Shown: positions 1-8,189, numbered from the stretch's first letter. The stretch is DNA of 48,638 bases from UBA1163 sp049513055 (GCA_049513055.1 JBEKWN010000058.1:1-48638), one strand, 5' to 3'. Made by a program: numbers and translations. The notes: a model not told the origin generated them from the sequence alone.

Positions 1-142
1 TCTTATTAAAAGTCTAAATACTAATGAAATGAATCAAACCCTATTCCAAGGTTTTGTTAGCATTGGATATATCAAAACCTAAATTTGGGTTTTTCGAAAG
101 AGAGTTTGGGCAACAGCCCGTTCACTCGTCATTTATTTTTGA

Positions 143-931
143 TTAACGCATGGTTCCTACAGCGACCCATAGACCCCAGGCGACAAGGATCAGACCGGTG
201 GTTCGACTCACCCATTGACTCCTCGGATACGCCTTCTCAACCAACATGAAGACGGTCACAATGGCCATCCACATTATATTCATGATGCCTAGCGCGAAAG
301 AGAGGAGCATCAGCAGCCAGCAACAACCCACACAATTTAGGCCGTGTTTCAGCCCCATGATCAAAGCGCCGAGGCGGCCCTCTCGCCATTCCGCCATAAG
401 AAACCCTAGAGGGGAGCGGCACTTTGACATGCAGGTGTCCCGGAAAGGTGTCAACTGGAAAACCCCGGCAGCGACCAGAAGTACCCCACCCAGAAGGGGG
501 CTGGTGATGACCAGATTATGGCTGAGGAGGGTAGCAACGTGAAGGCCCCATTGGGCCATGGCGGCCAGGGCGCTGTATGCGGTCCAGACGAGAAAGTATC
601 CCAGAACAAACAGCCCAGTCGGCATGAGGGGGCGCTGGGTTTCTCCCTGCCGCTGGTTTACGGTTGTAAACATCAGGATCATGGGCGTGGCGGAGGAAAA
701 CATCATGGCCACCATCATGGTCGCCCACATAATGAATAGGTGTGCAATATCCCCTGGGCCCCAACGCATCATGCATGCCAGGGTCATTTCCATCCCGATT
801 CCAGACATCCTCCAGCCCATATGGAGCATGTACGCCCAAGAGATCAAGATGACGATGGCGAGGCCTGAAAATACGAGCAGCTGTTCCCTTTGCAGTAGGC
901 TTTCAATTTTTAAACTTTTCATGAGGCACAT
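143..931 (-). CDS. DUF2182 integral membrane protein
   Basis: A 262-residue polytopic membrane protein of the DUF2182 family (often annotated as a predicted metal-binding membrane protein). Hydrophobic segments lie near residues 17-37, 62-85, 105-130, 140-160, 205-230 and 240-260. Methionine-rich stretches (WATMMVAMMFSS, GIMNIMWMAIV) and a Cys pair in LNCVGCCWLL are typical of the family and could bind metal; that is inference. It starts 9 bp after the stop of the DUF1326 gene on the same strand. These two families are often neighbours, so the pair is probably one transcript. The ATG at 931 has AGGAG only 3-4 bp upstream, so the ATG at 922 is a possible alternative start. The biochemical function is not known. 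Confidence 0.8.
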   Translation of the reverse strand: MCLMKSLKIESLLQREQLLVFSGLAIVILISWAYMLHMGWRMSGIGMEMTLACMMRWGPGDIAHLFIMWATMMVAMMFSSATPMILMFTTVNQRQGETQRPLMPTGLFVLGYFLVWTAYSALAAMAQWGLHVATLLSHNLVITSPLLGGVLLVAAGVFQLTPFRDTCMSKCRSPLGFLMAEWREGRLGALIMGLKHGLNCVGCCWLLMLLSFALGIMNIMWMAIVTVFMLVEKAYPRSQWVSRTTGLILVAWGLWVAVGTMR

Positions 932-940
932 TTTCTCCTG

Positions 941-1569
941 TCATTGGCCCGCCCAGGAGAAGTACGAGTAAAGGGCGTGAGTACCCTTCATCGATACGGC
1001 GAGTTCACCATCTTTGTAAGAGGTTTCTCCTGAGGCGATCACCTGGGGAGATCCGTGGACCTGGTTGAACATGTTCTCGATCAGGACATCCCGGCTCCGG
1101 TCTTGACCCCGGATGCTATCGATGGTCGTATCGAAGTACCCTTCAACCCACATCCTCTTCCGGCGTCCCTGGTTCTCGAAATGGATGGGGAGATAGCGGG
1201 TTTCAAGACGCTTTGTAACGAAGCGGCTGAGGACAACCCAGGGGGACCGCCTGCCTGTCCGGTCAGAATGTGCTCGATAGCCTGGCGCTGCGCCTTATAT
1301 GCTCTCTCGTCAATGTAAAGCGCCTCGGTCCAACCTCCAGTAATCATCAACTGGGGTGTGTCGTAAAGGATGATAATATTGAGATCATCGAGGGGGACTC
1401 CATGGAATTGGCCCCTATCGATATGGATCGACCAGTGCCCCACGCACCTCTCATGGGTGCAGAGCTGTCTATACGAAATGTGTCCGTGGCAGATGACTTG
1501 ACAGTTGCAATTCTCAAAAATAAGTCCCTTGATCCACCATCGCTTCTCAGTTTCTGTAGTTTCCGACAT
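941..1569 (-). pseudogene. DUF1326 protein, frameshifted
   Basis: A DUF1326 family gene split over two frames. The first part begins with SETTETEKRWWIKG and carries the family's cysteine-rich start (FENCNCQVICHGH, then LCTHERCVGHW). It runs to the GQAGGP motif near 1245, and there the frame breaks inside a run of five C. The next frame continues without loss as WVVLSRFVTKRLETRY... and ends in YSYFSWAGQ at 941. Rejoined, the protein is about 209 residues, normal for the family. One missing (or two extra) bases at about 1240-1246 explain it, so either a slippage mutation or a sequencing error is possible. GGGAGGG sits 6 bp before the ATG at 1569; two ATGs just upstream (1572, 1575) are alternatives. 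Function unknown; the neighbouring DUF2182 gene suggests a shared role. Confidence 0.75.
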
Positions 1570-1620
1570 CATCATCCCTCCCTTTTTATGAAAATGTAAA
1601 AACCTTGCCCAGATTGAGAA

Positions 1621-1642
1621 ATAATCAGTATTGTCTGATTAT
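1621..1642. promoter_or_regulatory. Perfect inverted repeat, candidate ArsR/SmtB-type operator
   Basis: ATAATCAG and CTGATTAT form perfect 8-bp arms around a 6-bp spacer. The site lies about 46 bp upstream of the DUF1326 start. The geometry (AT-rich arms, 6-bp spacer) resembles ArsR/SmtB operators. A related site lies at the same distance upstream of the AbrB-like gene. No arsR gene is in the window, so the regulator is inferred only from the site. Confidence 0.5.
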
Positions 1643-1849
1643 GCAGATCATATTTATTTGAATGATAGGTTTGAAGTCATTCGTCGAGTTGAATCTGGTT
1701 AATCCATGGCCCCAGACTTTTACGAAACCCTTTGCCGAAGTGGGGATGAACAAGTGAGAAGGGATGTAGTCCCTTCCCGTCGCTGTATCCACGAACTCAT
1801 GCCACTCACCTCATTTCGGCTGAAAAGGATTCATGACCATTGTACGGCT

Positions 1850-2689
1850 CTATGCTCGGATATTTGGTTTGATCCCATAAACCTTTATGCTCATAATGGA
1901 ACTTGCAACCTCTCTTACTTTTTCAGGTGATATCTTTGAATTTTTGATAACTTCCTTCGCAGTTGGGTCATTAGCTATAAACTCCATCGGGAAAGATGCT
2001 TCATCAATGATTCTAACATCCTTAAATCCTGCCGCTTTGATGGTTCTGATGTATTCGTCCTTCAATAATGCTCCAGACAGACAACCGACATATGCCTCAA
2101 TTGAGTTTTTTAAGACATCCGGAAGCTCCTTCAGCAAAACGATATCCGAAACCATCAGCCTGCCGCCCGATTTCAGCACTCTGAATGTCTCGTTAAATAC
2201 CCTCCTTTTCTCCGAAGAGAGGTTAATAACACAGTTGGAGATCACGACATCAACAGAACGGTCTGCAACCGGCAGATTTTCGATCTCTCCAAGCCTGAAC
2301 TCAACATTTGTAGAATTGACTTTCCTGGCATTCTCTCTTGCTTTCTCGAGCATTTCTGGCGTCATATCAACACCGATCACCCTCCCCTTATCACCGACCC
2401 TGGTTGCGGCGAGAAAGCAATCGAATCCTGCACCTGAACCAAGGTCAAGGACGGTTTCGCCTTCCTTCAAGGAAGCAAGAGCAACTGGATTGCCGCATCC
2501 CAACCCTAAGTTTGCACCCTCGGGAACGGCTTTCAATTCTTCTTCGGTGTATCCTATGTTTCTACTAATGTCCTGTGCTAAATCAGTGCTCCCACAACAC
2601 GATTTCACAGGAGCACAACACGAGCTGTCTTGTTTGGCAATTTTGGCATAGCCCTCTCTGACGACTTTTCTTATTTCTTCCTTATCCAT
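1850..2689 (-). CDS. arsM: Arsenite methyltransferase
   Basis: SAM-dependent methyltransferase of the ArsM family, about 279 residues. It transfers methyl groups from S-adenosylmethionine to As(III) in the cytoplasm, giving methylated arsenicals. Cysteines in the N-terminal SSCCAPVKSCCG stretch, then a class I SAM-binding fold with VLDLGSGAGFDC (motif I, about residue 80) and VIGVDMTPEM. The family's arsenic-binding cysteines are represented by SNCVINLS and YVGCLSGALL. The ATG at 2689 has GGAGG 9 bp upstream; a TTG two codons earlier falls inside that region and is less likely. The AbrB-like gene ends about 17 bp upstream, so the two are probably cotranscribed and may share the inverted-repeat operator at about 3046-3088. 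Confidence 0.9.
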   Translation of the reverse strand: MDKEEIRKVVREGYAKIAKQDSSCCAPVKSCCGSTDLAQDISRNIGYTEEELKAVPEGANLGLGCGNPVALASLKEGETVLDLGSGAGFDCFLAATRVGDKGRVIGVDMTPEMLEKARENARKVNSTNVEFRLGEIENLPVADRSVDVVISNCVINLSSEKRRVFNETFRVLKSGGRLMVSDIVLLKELPDVLKNSIEAYVGCLSGALLKDEYIRTIKAAGFKDVRIIDEASFPMEFIANDPTAKEVIKNSKISPEKVREVASSIMSIKVYGIKPNIRA

Positions 2690-2706
2690 TTTCAATCACC
2701 TCCATG

Positions 2707-3000
2707 TTATTTGGCAGCATCACTTGCCATGACTTCCTTCATCATAGGACCCAGCAGTCCTTTCACCATGTCTCCGAATTCATCGGTCTTCATTAAAGTG
2801 AAGCAGCATATTTTCCCGTTTTTTTCCCAACTGACAAGTGCTAACTTATCACCTGTGTGGATATCGGCTTTATCTCTTATCTCTTTTGGGAGCACCATCT
2901 GCCCGCGCTCATCTACGCTTATCAGTGCTTCAACCTTACAACAACTCATTTTCCCGCAGGTGGATCCGGAGTAAGATGTTTTTCCAGGTTTTTTGACCAT
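2707..3000 (-). CDS. hgcC: HgcAB-associated AbrB/MazE-type DNA-binding protein
   Basis: A 97-residue protein with an AbrB/SpoVT-like swapped-hairpin core (ALISVDERGQMVLPKEIRDK, about residues 26-45). It has a cysteine-rich lead-in (CGKMSCCKVEA) and a C-terminal helix. This matches the family named HgcAB-associated protein, often found near mercury methylation or arsenic genes. The hgcA and hgcB genes themselves are not in this window. It probably acts as a metal-responsive transcription factor, with the Cys residues as a sensor; that is inference. The ATG at 3000 has GGAGG 8 bp upstream; a GTG at 3009 lies too close to that site. It precedes arsM by 17 bp, so it probably leads that operon. 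Confidence 0.75.
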   Translation of the reverse strand: MVKKPGKTSYSGSTCGKMSCCKVEALISVDERGQMVLPKEIRDKADIHTGDKLALVSWEKNGKICCFTLMKTDEFGDMVKGLLGPMMKEVMASDAAK

Positions 3001-3045
3001 TTTTCTCACCTCCTAAATAATTTTCGGTATTATTAAATTATTCTT

Positions 3046-3088
3046 ACTTATCTGATTATGCTGATTAATCTAAACAATCAGAATAAGT
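3046..3088. promoter_or_regulatory. Imperfect inverted repeat upstream of hgcC-arsM
   Basis: ACTTATCTGATT (3046-3057) pairs with AATCAGAATAAGT (3076-3088) apart from one bulged base. A second CTGATTA copy lies at 3061-3067. The CTGATT/AATCAG core is the same as at 1621-1642, and the distance to the gene start (about 46 bp) is also the same. Candidate shared operator. Confidence 0.45.
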
Positions 3089-3130
3089 TTGTCAAGTCTT
3101 TTTTAAAAATATTTGGGGGAGGAGGAAAAG

Positions 3131-3155
3131 GGGACGCTTCTATTTATTGGCTTTT
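3131..3155. repeat. REP-like 25-bp repeat, first copy
   Basis: The 25 bases are identical to 3998-4022 (they begin GGGACGCTTCTATTTATTGG). The copy lies just after the pxpA stop codon, and the second copy lies upstream of pxpA in the same orientation. Confidence 0.7.
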
Positions 3156-3168
3156 GCTATCCATCCCC

Positions 3169-3933
3169 TTACTGTCCCATGGGTTTAACCGAAATGGAGG
3201 CTTTCTTGAACTCGTTCCTTATTTTTTGCAGGATGGCAATGGCACTGGGCGTGTCCCCATGGACGCATAAAGTCTCCGGCTTTACTTTGACTTTGGTGCC
3301 GTCATGGGCAACCACATACCCCTCTCGAACAATGGTCAGAACCTGTCGGGCGGCCTTTTCTGGGTCATGAATCACTGATCCAGCGATCTTACGGGATTGC
3401 AGTGTTCCGTCGGGGTTGTAGACTCGATCGGCATAAACCTCTTCCACGAACCGAATCCCCACCTCTTTAGCAGCCCGGACCATGACCGTTCCAGTATAGG
3501 CCACTAAGATGATATCCTTGCTGAAACGGAGTGCTGCCCGGGCAATAGCCCTGGAAACATCCAGGTCCACAAAGGCTAAGTTCCCAAGGGCTCCGTGGGC
3601 CTTGACATGCTGTAAGGGCAGGCCGTGAGCCTTGGCGAAGGCATAGAGAGCGCCCATCTGGTAAAGCATGTAATTTTCAATTTCATTGAGGGTAAGGTCC
3701 ATCCGCCTTCTTCCAAACCCCATGAGGTCCGGATAGCCGGGATGGGCTCCCACTGCGACCCCTTTCTCCCTGGCCAGACGGACGGTTTGCTCCATGACCA
3801 TGGGATCACCGGCATGCCAGCCGCAGGCAATATTCGCTGAGGAAATATAATCCATGACTTCCTGATCCCGGCCGAGTTGATAAGCGCCGAAACTTTCTCC
3901 CATATCGCAGTTGATGTCGATTCGATCAGGCAT
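3169..3933 (-). CDS. pxpA: 5-oxoprolinase subunit A (LamB/YcsF family)
   Basis: LamB/YcsF family protein of about 254 residues, the usual family length. In the PxpABC complex it helps cleave 5-oxoproline to glutamate with ATP. Family motifs: IDINCDMGESFGAY at the N-terminus, ANIACGWHAGDP, GVAVGAHPGYPDLMGFGRR, VKAHGALGN and, near the C-terminus, ETLCVHGDTPSA. The ATG at 3933 has AAGGAGG at good spacing; the 13 upstream in-frame codons belong to repeat sequence. pxpB and pxpC are not adjacent, so either the partners are elsewhere or the protein acts differently. The gene is bracketed by two direct copies of a short repeat, which may mark its insertion as a unit. Confidence 0.88.
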   Translation of the reverse strand: MPDRIDINCDMGESFGAYQLGRDQEVMDYISSANIACGWHAGDPMVMEQTVRLAREKGVAVGAHPGYPDLMGFGRRRMDLTLNEIENYMLYQMGALYAFAKAHGLPLQHVKAHGALGNLAFVDLDVSRAIARAALRFSKDIILVAYTGTVMVRAAKEVGIRFVEEVYADRVYNPDGTLQSRKIAGSVIHDPEKAARQVLTIVREGYVVAHDGTKVKVKPETLCVHGDTPSAIAILQKIRNEFKKASISVKPMGQ

Positions 3934-3960
3934 CGATTCCTCCTTACTCTTAATATCTTC

Positions 3961-4072
3961 ACCACAGAGCACGCAGAGAGCGCAAAGAGAGGGAAAAGGG
4001 ACGCTTCTATTTATTGGCTTTTCCTGGTAATAATAACTACGGTAATAAAAAAAGAATCGTCCCCTTTTTCTA
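3961..4072. repeat. Intergenic repeat: CACAGAG-type tract plus REP-like hairpin
   Basis: 3961-3990 is an ACCACAGAGCACGCAGAG-type tract, a kind of intergenic repeat common in environmental genomes. 3998-4022 is the 25-base copy shared with 3131-3155. It pairs imperfectly with AAAAAAAGAATCGTCCCC near 4046-4067, giving a long hairpin with GGGACG...CGTCCC ends as in REP elements spread by Y1-type transposases. No transposase gene is nearby. Confidence 0.55.
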
Positions 4073-5014
4073 CTAGACTCCTCCTAATTCTCGATATATT
4101 TTTTGCGTCGTGGGAGTGGGGATGCCCAATTTTTTTCCAAGATCGATAATCGTGCCACCAAAAAGTTCCAATTCACTTTTACCTTTCTTCTGGTGGATAT
4201 CTCTCTGTAACGAGGTTTGTGTGTCGCGAGGAAACATCGCCGCTTTCTTGAGAGAAAGATCTACGATTCCATCAGGCAATCCAATATTTCTCTTCAAAAT
4301 AATGGAGTAAATTTCATTCATAATCCCGATGACCTCTTCTTTCAGCGAAGGTTCCTCCAGAATTTCTCCAAGAGTTCGATTATAGCGAGCCGAGATCAGG
4401 CCCAAACTGGCTATAAAAATATACTTCTCCCAGATCGCCGGATTTGCATCATCCTTCCACTCATAAACAATTGAAGATTTTTCAAACAATCTGAATAACT
4501 CCTCCGGTGTGTAATCGGGATGCTCTGGGTCTCTTCCAAAAATAATTTCTCCTGGTTTTCCAGTTTGAACGACGACTCCTGGTTCTTCGACATAGGAGGA
4601 GACATAAACACAGGCGGGGAGGATCATTCCGGTTTTAATTTTATTTCGAAGTCTTTCCTGAATGTCTGCGCCATTTAAGGGAGCTAAAATAACTGTATTT
4701 TCTTTTATTCGATCTCTCATTGAAGTTGCAATGTCCATGAGATCATATCCCTTAACGCATATCAAAAAGATGTCAATTTGGGGGAGGTCATTTATTCTCT
4801 CAGTAGCAAGCGTTGGTCTGCAAGTCCTGCTTCCGAATTCAGGAGATTTAAGGACAAGTCCATTTTGTCTAATTGCCTCAAGATGCTTTCCGCGGGCTAC
4901 AAAAAAGATATTGACAGGCGAATCAGGATTTGAAGAGGAGGTATGGGCTAATTTCCCTCCAAAATAGCCTCCCACACCACCCACACCAATGACACAGACA
5001 TTCAGCTTCTTCAT
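4073..5014 (-). CDS. panE: Ketopantoate reductase family protein (2-dehydropantoate 2-reductase)
   Basis: A 313-residue NAD(P)-dependent reductase of the ApbA/PanE family, predicted to reduce 2-dehydropantoate to pantoate in pantothenate/CoA synthesis. The N-terminal Rossmann loop is VIGVGGVGGYFGGKLA (residues 8-23). The family's conserved lysine region is ILAPLNGADIQERL, and the C-terminal helical domain contains KYIFIASLGLISARYNRTLGE, then ELELFGGTIIDLGKKLGIPTPTTQ. The substrate could be another 2-oxoacid, since paralogues outside pan operons are common. No other pan genes are adjacent. The start ATG at 5014 follows AGGTAGG. Confidence 0.8.
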   Translation of the reverse strand: MKKLNVCVIGVGGVGGYFGGKLAHTSSSNPDSPVNIFFVARGKHLEAIRQNGLVLKSPEFGSRTCRPTLATERINDLPQIDIFLICVKGYDLMDIATSMRDRIKENTVILAPLNGADIQERLRNKIKTGMILPACVYVSSYVEEPGVVVQTGKPGEIIFGRDPEHPDYTPEELFRLFEKSSIVYEWKDDANPAIWEKYIFIASLGLISARYNRTLGEILEEPSLKEEVIGIMNEIYSIILKRNIGLPDGIVDLSLKKAAMFPRDTQTSLQRDIHQKKGKSELELFGGTIIDLGKKLGIPTPTTQKIYRELGGV

Positions 5015-5073
5015 GGTTTACCTACCTAAATATCGATCAATTGCCTCGCATCTTGAAAAATAAAACATCGCTG

Positions 5074-5508
5074 TTACTTTCGCAAAAGAATCTTTTCCAG
5101 ACAAAACTCAAATCGCTGATCATCTTCCAATGTCCTCTTCTTTGGCCCTTTTGTTCTTCCTCCTCCTCGACGGAATTTCGCCTTGACCTCGCGCTCCTCC
5201 AATAAGAACTCAATCTTTTCTGCACGAAACTCCCTGCCCATCGGGCTCAGACATTTTGCTCCCTTCCCCAGCACCATAGTTGCCAATCCCCAGTCACCCG
5301 TGACGACTACATCTCCTGCTTCGGTTAGATTCATGATCTTCATATCCGCTTCCTGAAAATCGTCTCCTACTGCAATATGGTGATCCGATTCTATATCGTG
5401 ATTGAAATTGGCCACTGTCCAGACCGGGACATTGTATTTTCGTCCAAGCCGCATACAGATCTGCAAAACGGATCTGGGACAGGCATCTGCATCAACCAGA
5501 ATCTTCAT
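5074..5508 (-). CDS. YaiI/YqxD family protein (UPF0178, DUF188)
   Basis: A 144-residue protein of the UPF0178/DUF188 family, whose PIN-like fold suggests a nuclease-type site. Acidic residues expected for such a site are visible in ILVDADACPRSV at the N-terminus, and then in GDDFQEADMKIMNL and VVTGDWGLA. The basic tail (KFRRGGGRTKGPKKRTLEDD) could bind nucleic acid; this is inference. The start at 5508 gives the normal N-terminus MKILVDADACP. The actual cellular role of this family is not established. Confidence 0.85.
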   Translation of the reverse strand: MKILVDADACPRSVLQICMRLGRKYNVPVWTVANFNHDIESDHHIAVGDDFQEADMKIMNLTEAGDVVVTGDWGLATMVLGKGAKCLSPMGREFRAEKIEFLLEEREVKAKFRRGGGRTKGPKKRTLEDDQRFEFCLEKILLRK

Positions 5509-5619
5509 AGCATCTAAAAATGTGTTCCTCTTTCAGGAGATAATCTACAGAGCAAGCCTTGATTTCTCTCCAACTCATATTACCAGGAAAAAAGGAAAGG
5601 TGTCTGCATAAATTTATGT

Positions 5620-5650
5620 AAAAAAAGGGCAGAACCATATGGTTCTGCCC
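5620..5650 (-). terminator. Rho-independent terminator of nfnAB
   Basis: Perfect 10-bp arms GGGCAGAACC and GGTTCTGCCC (5627-5636, 5641-5650) enclose ATAT. On the minus strand they are followed by seven T (complement of 5620-5626). It lies 34 bp past the nfnB stop. Confidence 0.92.
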
Positions 5651-5683
5651 TATCATCTCATGCGTCAGCAATAAATGCCGACG

Positions 5684-7102
5684 CTACTTACTCTTATTCA
5701 TCAAATATTCGTGAATCGAATTGGCTGCCTTTCTTCCTGCGCCCATAGCCAGGATGACAGTGGCTGATCCGGTCACGATATCTCCTCCTGCCCAAACTCC
5801 GGGTTTTTTGGTCTTTCCGGTTTCGAGGTCTGCAACGATATAACCTCTCTTATTAAGCTCCAGACCCGGTGTCTGTGTAGGAAGAAGTGGATTGGGACCT
5901 GCACCAATGGCCACCACTGCCAAATCGCACTCCAATTGAAATTCCGAACCCTTGACGGGGACCGGCCTGCGTCTTCCAGACTCATCAGGCTCTCCCAACT
6001 CCATCCGGAGGCATTCCACACCAGTCACCCAACCATTATCATTCCCCAAAAATTTTGTGGGAGCTGTGAGAAGGTAAAATTGGACGCCCTCTTCTTCCGC
6101 ATGGTGAACCTCTTCGATACGGGCCGGCATCTCATCTCTTGATCGTCGATAGATGATCCGGACGGTATCCGCTCCTAATCGGAGAGCTGTCCTGGCTGAA
6201 TCCATTGCCACATTCCCTGCTCCAAAGACCGCTACATTCTTTCCTCGGGCAATCGGCGTATCATATTTTGGAAACAGATATGCCTTCATCAAATTGGACC
6301 GTGTCAAATACTCATTGGCTGAATAGATGCCACAGAAGTTCTCACCGGGGACATTTAAAAACTGTGGAAGACCTGCGCCCAAACCTAAGAACACAGCATT
6401 ATATTCCTTAAGGAGTTCATCAACGGTCTCAATTCTTCCGATGACGCAGTTACACTCTACCTTCACACCCAACTTCTCCAAATAGTTGACTTCTGACTGG
6501 ACAATCGCTTTTGGAAGACGAAATTCTGGAATACCGTAAATCAAAACGCCTCCAGTTTTATGGAGGGCTTCAAAAATGGTGACCTCATGTCCTTGAAGAA
6601 TGAGATCCCCTGCCAGGGTCAAACCCGCTGGTCCTGATCCCACGACCGCCACTTTTTTACCGGTAGGGGGAGCTTTTTCAGGAATGGTAACCTCTCCTTT
6701 CGTCCTCTCCCAATCTGCAGCAAATCGCTCCAATCTGCCGACGGCAACGGGCTGGTCCTTCTTCCCAACGATGCAAATCTTTTCACACTGGTCCTCTTGA
6801 GGACAGACGCGTCCACAAACTGCGGGGAGGCTATTGCGTTCTTTCAATTTCCGAGCCGCCCCGCCAAAATCCCCTTCCGAAATAAGTTTGACAAAAGCCG
6901 GGATATCGATTTCTACCGGGCATCCCTCAATACATTTCGGTTTTTTACATTGAAGACAGCGACTCGACTCCAGTTGGGCCAGTTCGGGTGTGTATCCAAA
7001 AGGGACCTCGTCAAAATTCCTCGCCCTCACCTTGGGTTCCTGCTCAGGCATCTTCTGCCTTGGGACTTTTGGTTTCTTCTCTTTCTCTTTTTCTTCTGCC
7101 AT
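5684..7102 (-). CDS. nfnB: Electron-bifurcating NADH-dependent ferredoxin:NADP+ oxidoreductase, large subunit (NfnB / GltA-like)
   Basis: A 472-residue flavoprotein, also annotated as NADPH-dependent glutamate synthase small chain or sulfide dehydrogenase SudA. N-terminal iron-sulfur ligands lie in CLQCKKPKCIEGCPVEIDIP and CGRVCPQEDQCEKICIV. The FAD-binding Rossmann motif VVGSGPAGLTLAG is near residue 155 and the NADPH-binding motif AVFGAGNVAMDSARTA near residue 290. The adjacent small subunit identifies it as half of an Nfn complex. That complex couples NADPH, NADH and ferredoxin pools by flavin-based bifurcation in the cytoplasm. The start at 7102 lies 11 bp after the stop of nfnA, so the two are one operon, and a strong terminator follows. 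Confidence 0.88.
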   Translation of the reverse strand: MAEEKEKEKKPKVPRQKMPEQEPKVRARNFDEVPFGYTPELAQLESSRCLQCKKPKCIEGCPVEIDIPAFVKLISEGDFGGAARKLKERNSLPAVCGRVCPQEDQCEKICIVGKKDQPVAVGRLERFAADWERTKGEVTIPEKAPPTGKKVAVVGSGPAGLTLAGDLILQGHEVTIFEALHKTGGVLIYGIPEFRLPKAIVQSEVNYLEKLGVKVECNCVIGRIETVDELLKEYNAVFLGLGAGLPQFLNVPGENFCGIYSANEYLTRSNLMKAYLFPKYDTPIARGKNVAVFGAGNVAMDSARTALRLGADTVRIIYRRSRDEMPARIEEVHHAEEEGVQFYLLTAPTKFLGNDNGWVTGVECLRMELGEPDESGRRRPVPVKGSEFQLECDLAVVAIGAGPNPLLPTQTPGLELNKRGYIVADLETGKTKKPGVWAGGDIVTGSATVILAMGAGRKAANSIHEYLMNKSK

Positions 7103-7113
7103 CTCAAACCCCC

Positions 7114-7947
7114 TTATCTTCCTGCCACCGTAAATTGTTCCATGGATACCTTCTCCTCTGTGAGATAGGCCCTTTGCCGTTTTACCAGTTCATCATAGTC
7201 GACCTCATGGCCATCAAATTCCGGGCCATCCACACAGCAAAATTTTGTCTTACCTCCCACCGTGACCCGACAGGCTCCGCACATTCCTGTTGCATCCACC
7301 ATGATGGGATTTAGACTCACCATCGTCTTGACCCCATATTCCTTTGTCAGCTTGCATAAAAACTTCATCATGGGTACAGGGCCAATCCCCACGATCAATT
7401 TCACATCCTTCTGTTCATCTAAAATTTTGCGAAGGACATCGGTCACGAATCCGTGATGACCATAAGTTCCATCATCCGTCGTCACCCTCAGATCGTGACT
7501 GGCTGCCTTCATCTCATCCTCTAAGATCAGGAGGTCTTTCGTTCGAGCACCAATGATGGCAATCACGTTGTTCCCTGCCTCTTTGTAGGCTTTGGTGATC
7601 GGGTACATCACGGCAACCCCTGTTCCACCGCCCACACAGATCACCGTCCCAATCTTTTCGACATGAGTCGGCTTTCCCAATGGTCCGATGATATCCTGGA
7701 TAGAATCGCCTACATTGAGGGTTCTCAGGAGGGCAGTTGACTTTCCAACGACTTGAAAGATCAGGTCGATCAACCCTGTCGCTGGATCTGTTCCTCCCAT
7801 GGTCAAAGGAATTCTCTCCCCAGTTTCATTGACCTTTAACACGACAAACTGTCCTGGCTTTGCCTTCCGAGCAATTCGGGGTGCCTCTACTTTAAAATGG
7901 CACACCGTTTTCTCAGCCATTTCCCTTTTGTATGTTATCTTATGCAA
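7114..7947 (-). CDS. nfnA: Electron-bifurcating transhydrogenase, small subunit (NfnA / sulfide dehydrogenase-like FAD/NAD-binding protein)
   Basis: A 277-residue ferredoxin-reductase-type protein. The FAD-binding barrel has the region RIPLTMGGTDPATG, followed by the NAD-binding fold VICVGGGTGVAVMYPI. The C-terminal cysteines for a [2Fe-2S] cluster are in TGMCGACRVTVGGKTKFCC. These are the features of NfnA, which carries the NADH site and one iron-sulfur cluster. The start is TTG at 7947, giving MHKITYKREMAEKT, with a long purine-rich AGGAGGAGGAGAG site just before it. The promoter at 7993-8021 should drive nfnA and nfnB together. Confidence 0.88.
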   Translation of the reverse strand: MHKITYKREMAEKTVCHFKVEAPRIARKAKPGQFVVLKVNETGERIPLTMGGTDPATGLIDLIFQVVGKSTALLRTLNVGDSIQDIIGPLGKPTHVEKIGTVICVGGGTGVAVMYPITKAYKEAGNNVIAIIGARTKDLLILEDEMKAASHDLRVTTDDGTYGHHGFVTDVLRKILDEQKDVKLIVGIGPVPMMKFLCKLTKEYGVKTMVSLNPIMVDATGMCGACRVTVGGKTKFCCVDGPEFDGHEVDYDELVKRQRAYLTEEKVSMEQFTVAGR

Positions 7948-7992
7948 TCTCTCCTCCTCCTTTCTGATAAATTTTTCACAAAGTTCGTCCTA

Positions 7993-8021
7993 TATATAAA
8001 TGAAGTGAAAATAAATGTCAA
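7993..8021 (-). promoter_or_regulatory. Sigma-70-type promoter of nfnAB
   Basis: On the minus strand, TTGACA (complement of 8016-8021), a 17-bp spacer and TATATA (complement of 7993-7998). Expected transcription start near 7986, about 39 bp before the TTG start codon. Confidence 0.75.
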
Positions 8022-8126
8022 ACTTTTATTACATTCAAGAAATAATTTTGGGGGTGCACCCGGAGGAAAGTTAGAAAGGTCAAATAAATCAAAAATATAC
8101 AAAATTACCAGAGTCAAGAATTTAAC

Positions 8127-8155
8127 TTGACAGATTTTGAAATTTAGTCCATAAA
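8127..8155 (+). promoter_or_regulatory. Promoter of the RRM protein gene
   Basis: TTGACA at 8127-8132, a 17-bp spacer, then CATAAA at 8150-8155. It predicts a leader of roughly 85 nt that contains the hairpin at 8190-8224. Confidence 0.6.
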
Positions 8156-8189
8156 TACAGATAACTGAACTTTGTAAAAAGTTTTTGGG

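Noticed and set aside
558..971. Plus-strand frames within the DUF2182 gene
   Set aside because: They are shadows of the membrane-protein gene, with low-complexity His/Met sequence and no ribosome site.
1681..1849. Minus-strand frame reading HEFVDTATGRDYIPSHLFIP and on, and a GAAGGGA/TCCCTTC hairpin at 1758-1776
   Set aside because: The frame is short and has no start codon or ribosome site, and no family was recognised. The hairpin lacks a T-run, so it is not called as the arsM terminator.
1887..2651. A 254-codon plus-strand frame opposite arsM
   Set aside because: It is the antisense of a clearly recognised methyltransferase; its composition is the mirror of that gene.
2707..3000. Evidence for mercury methylation in this window
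   Set aside because: Only the HgcAB-associated regulator-like gene is seen; no hgcA or hgcB, so no claim about mercury methylation is made.
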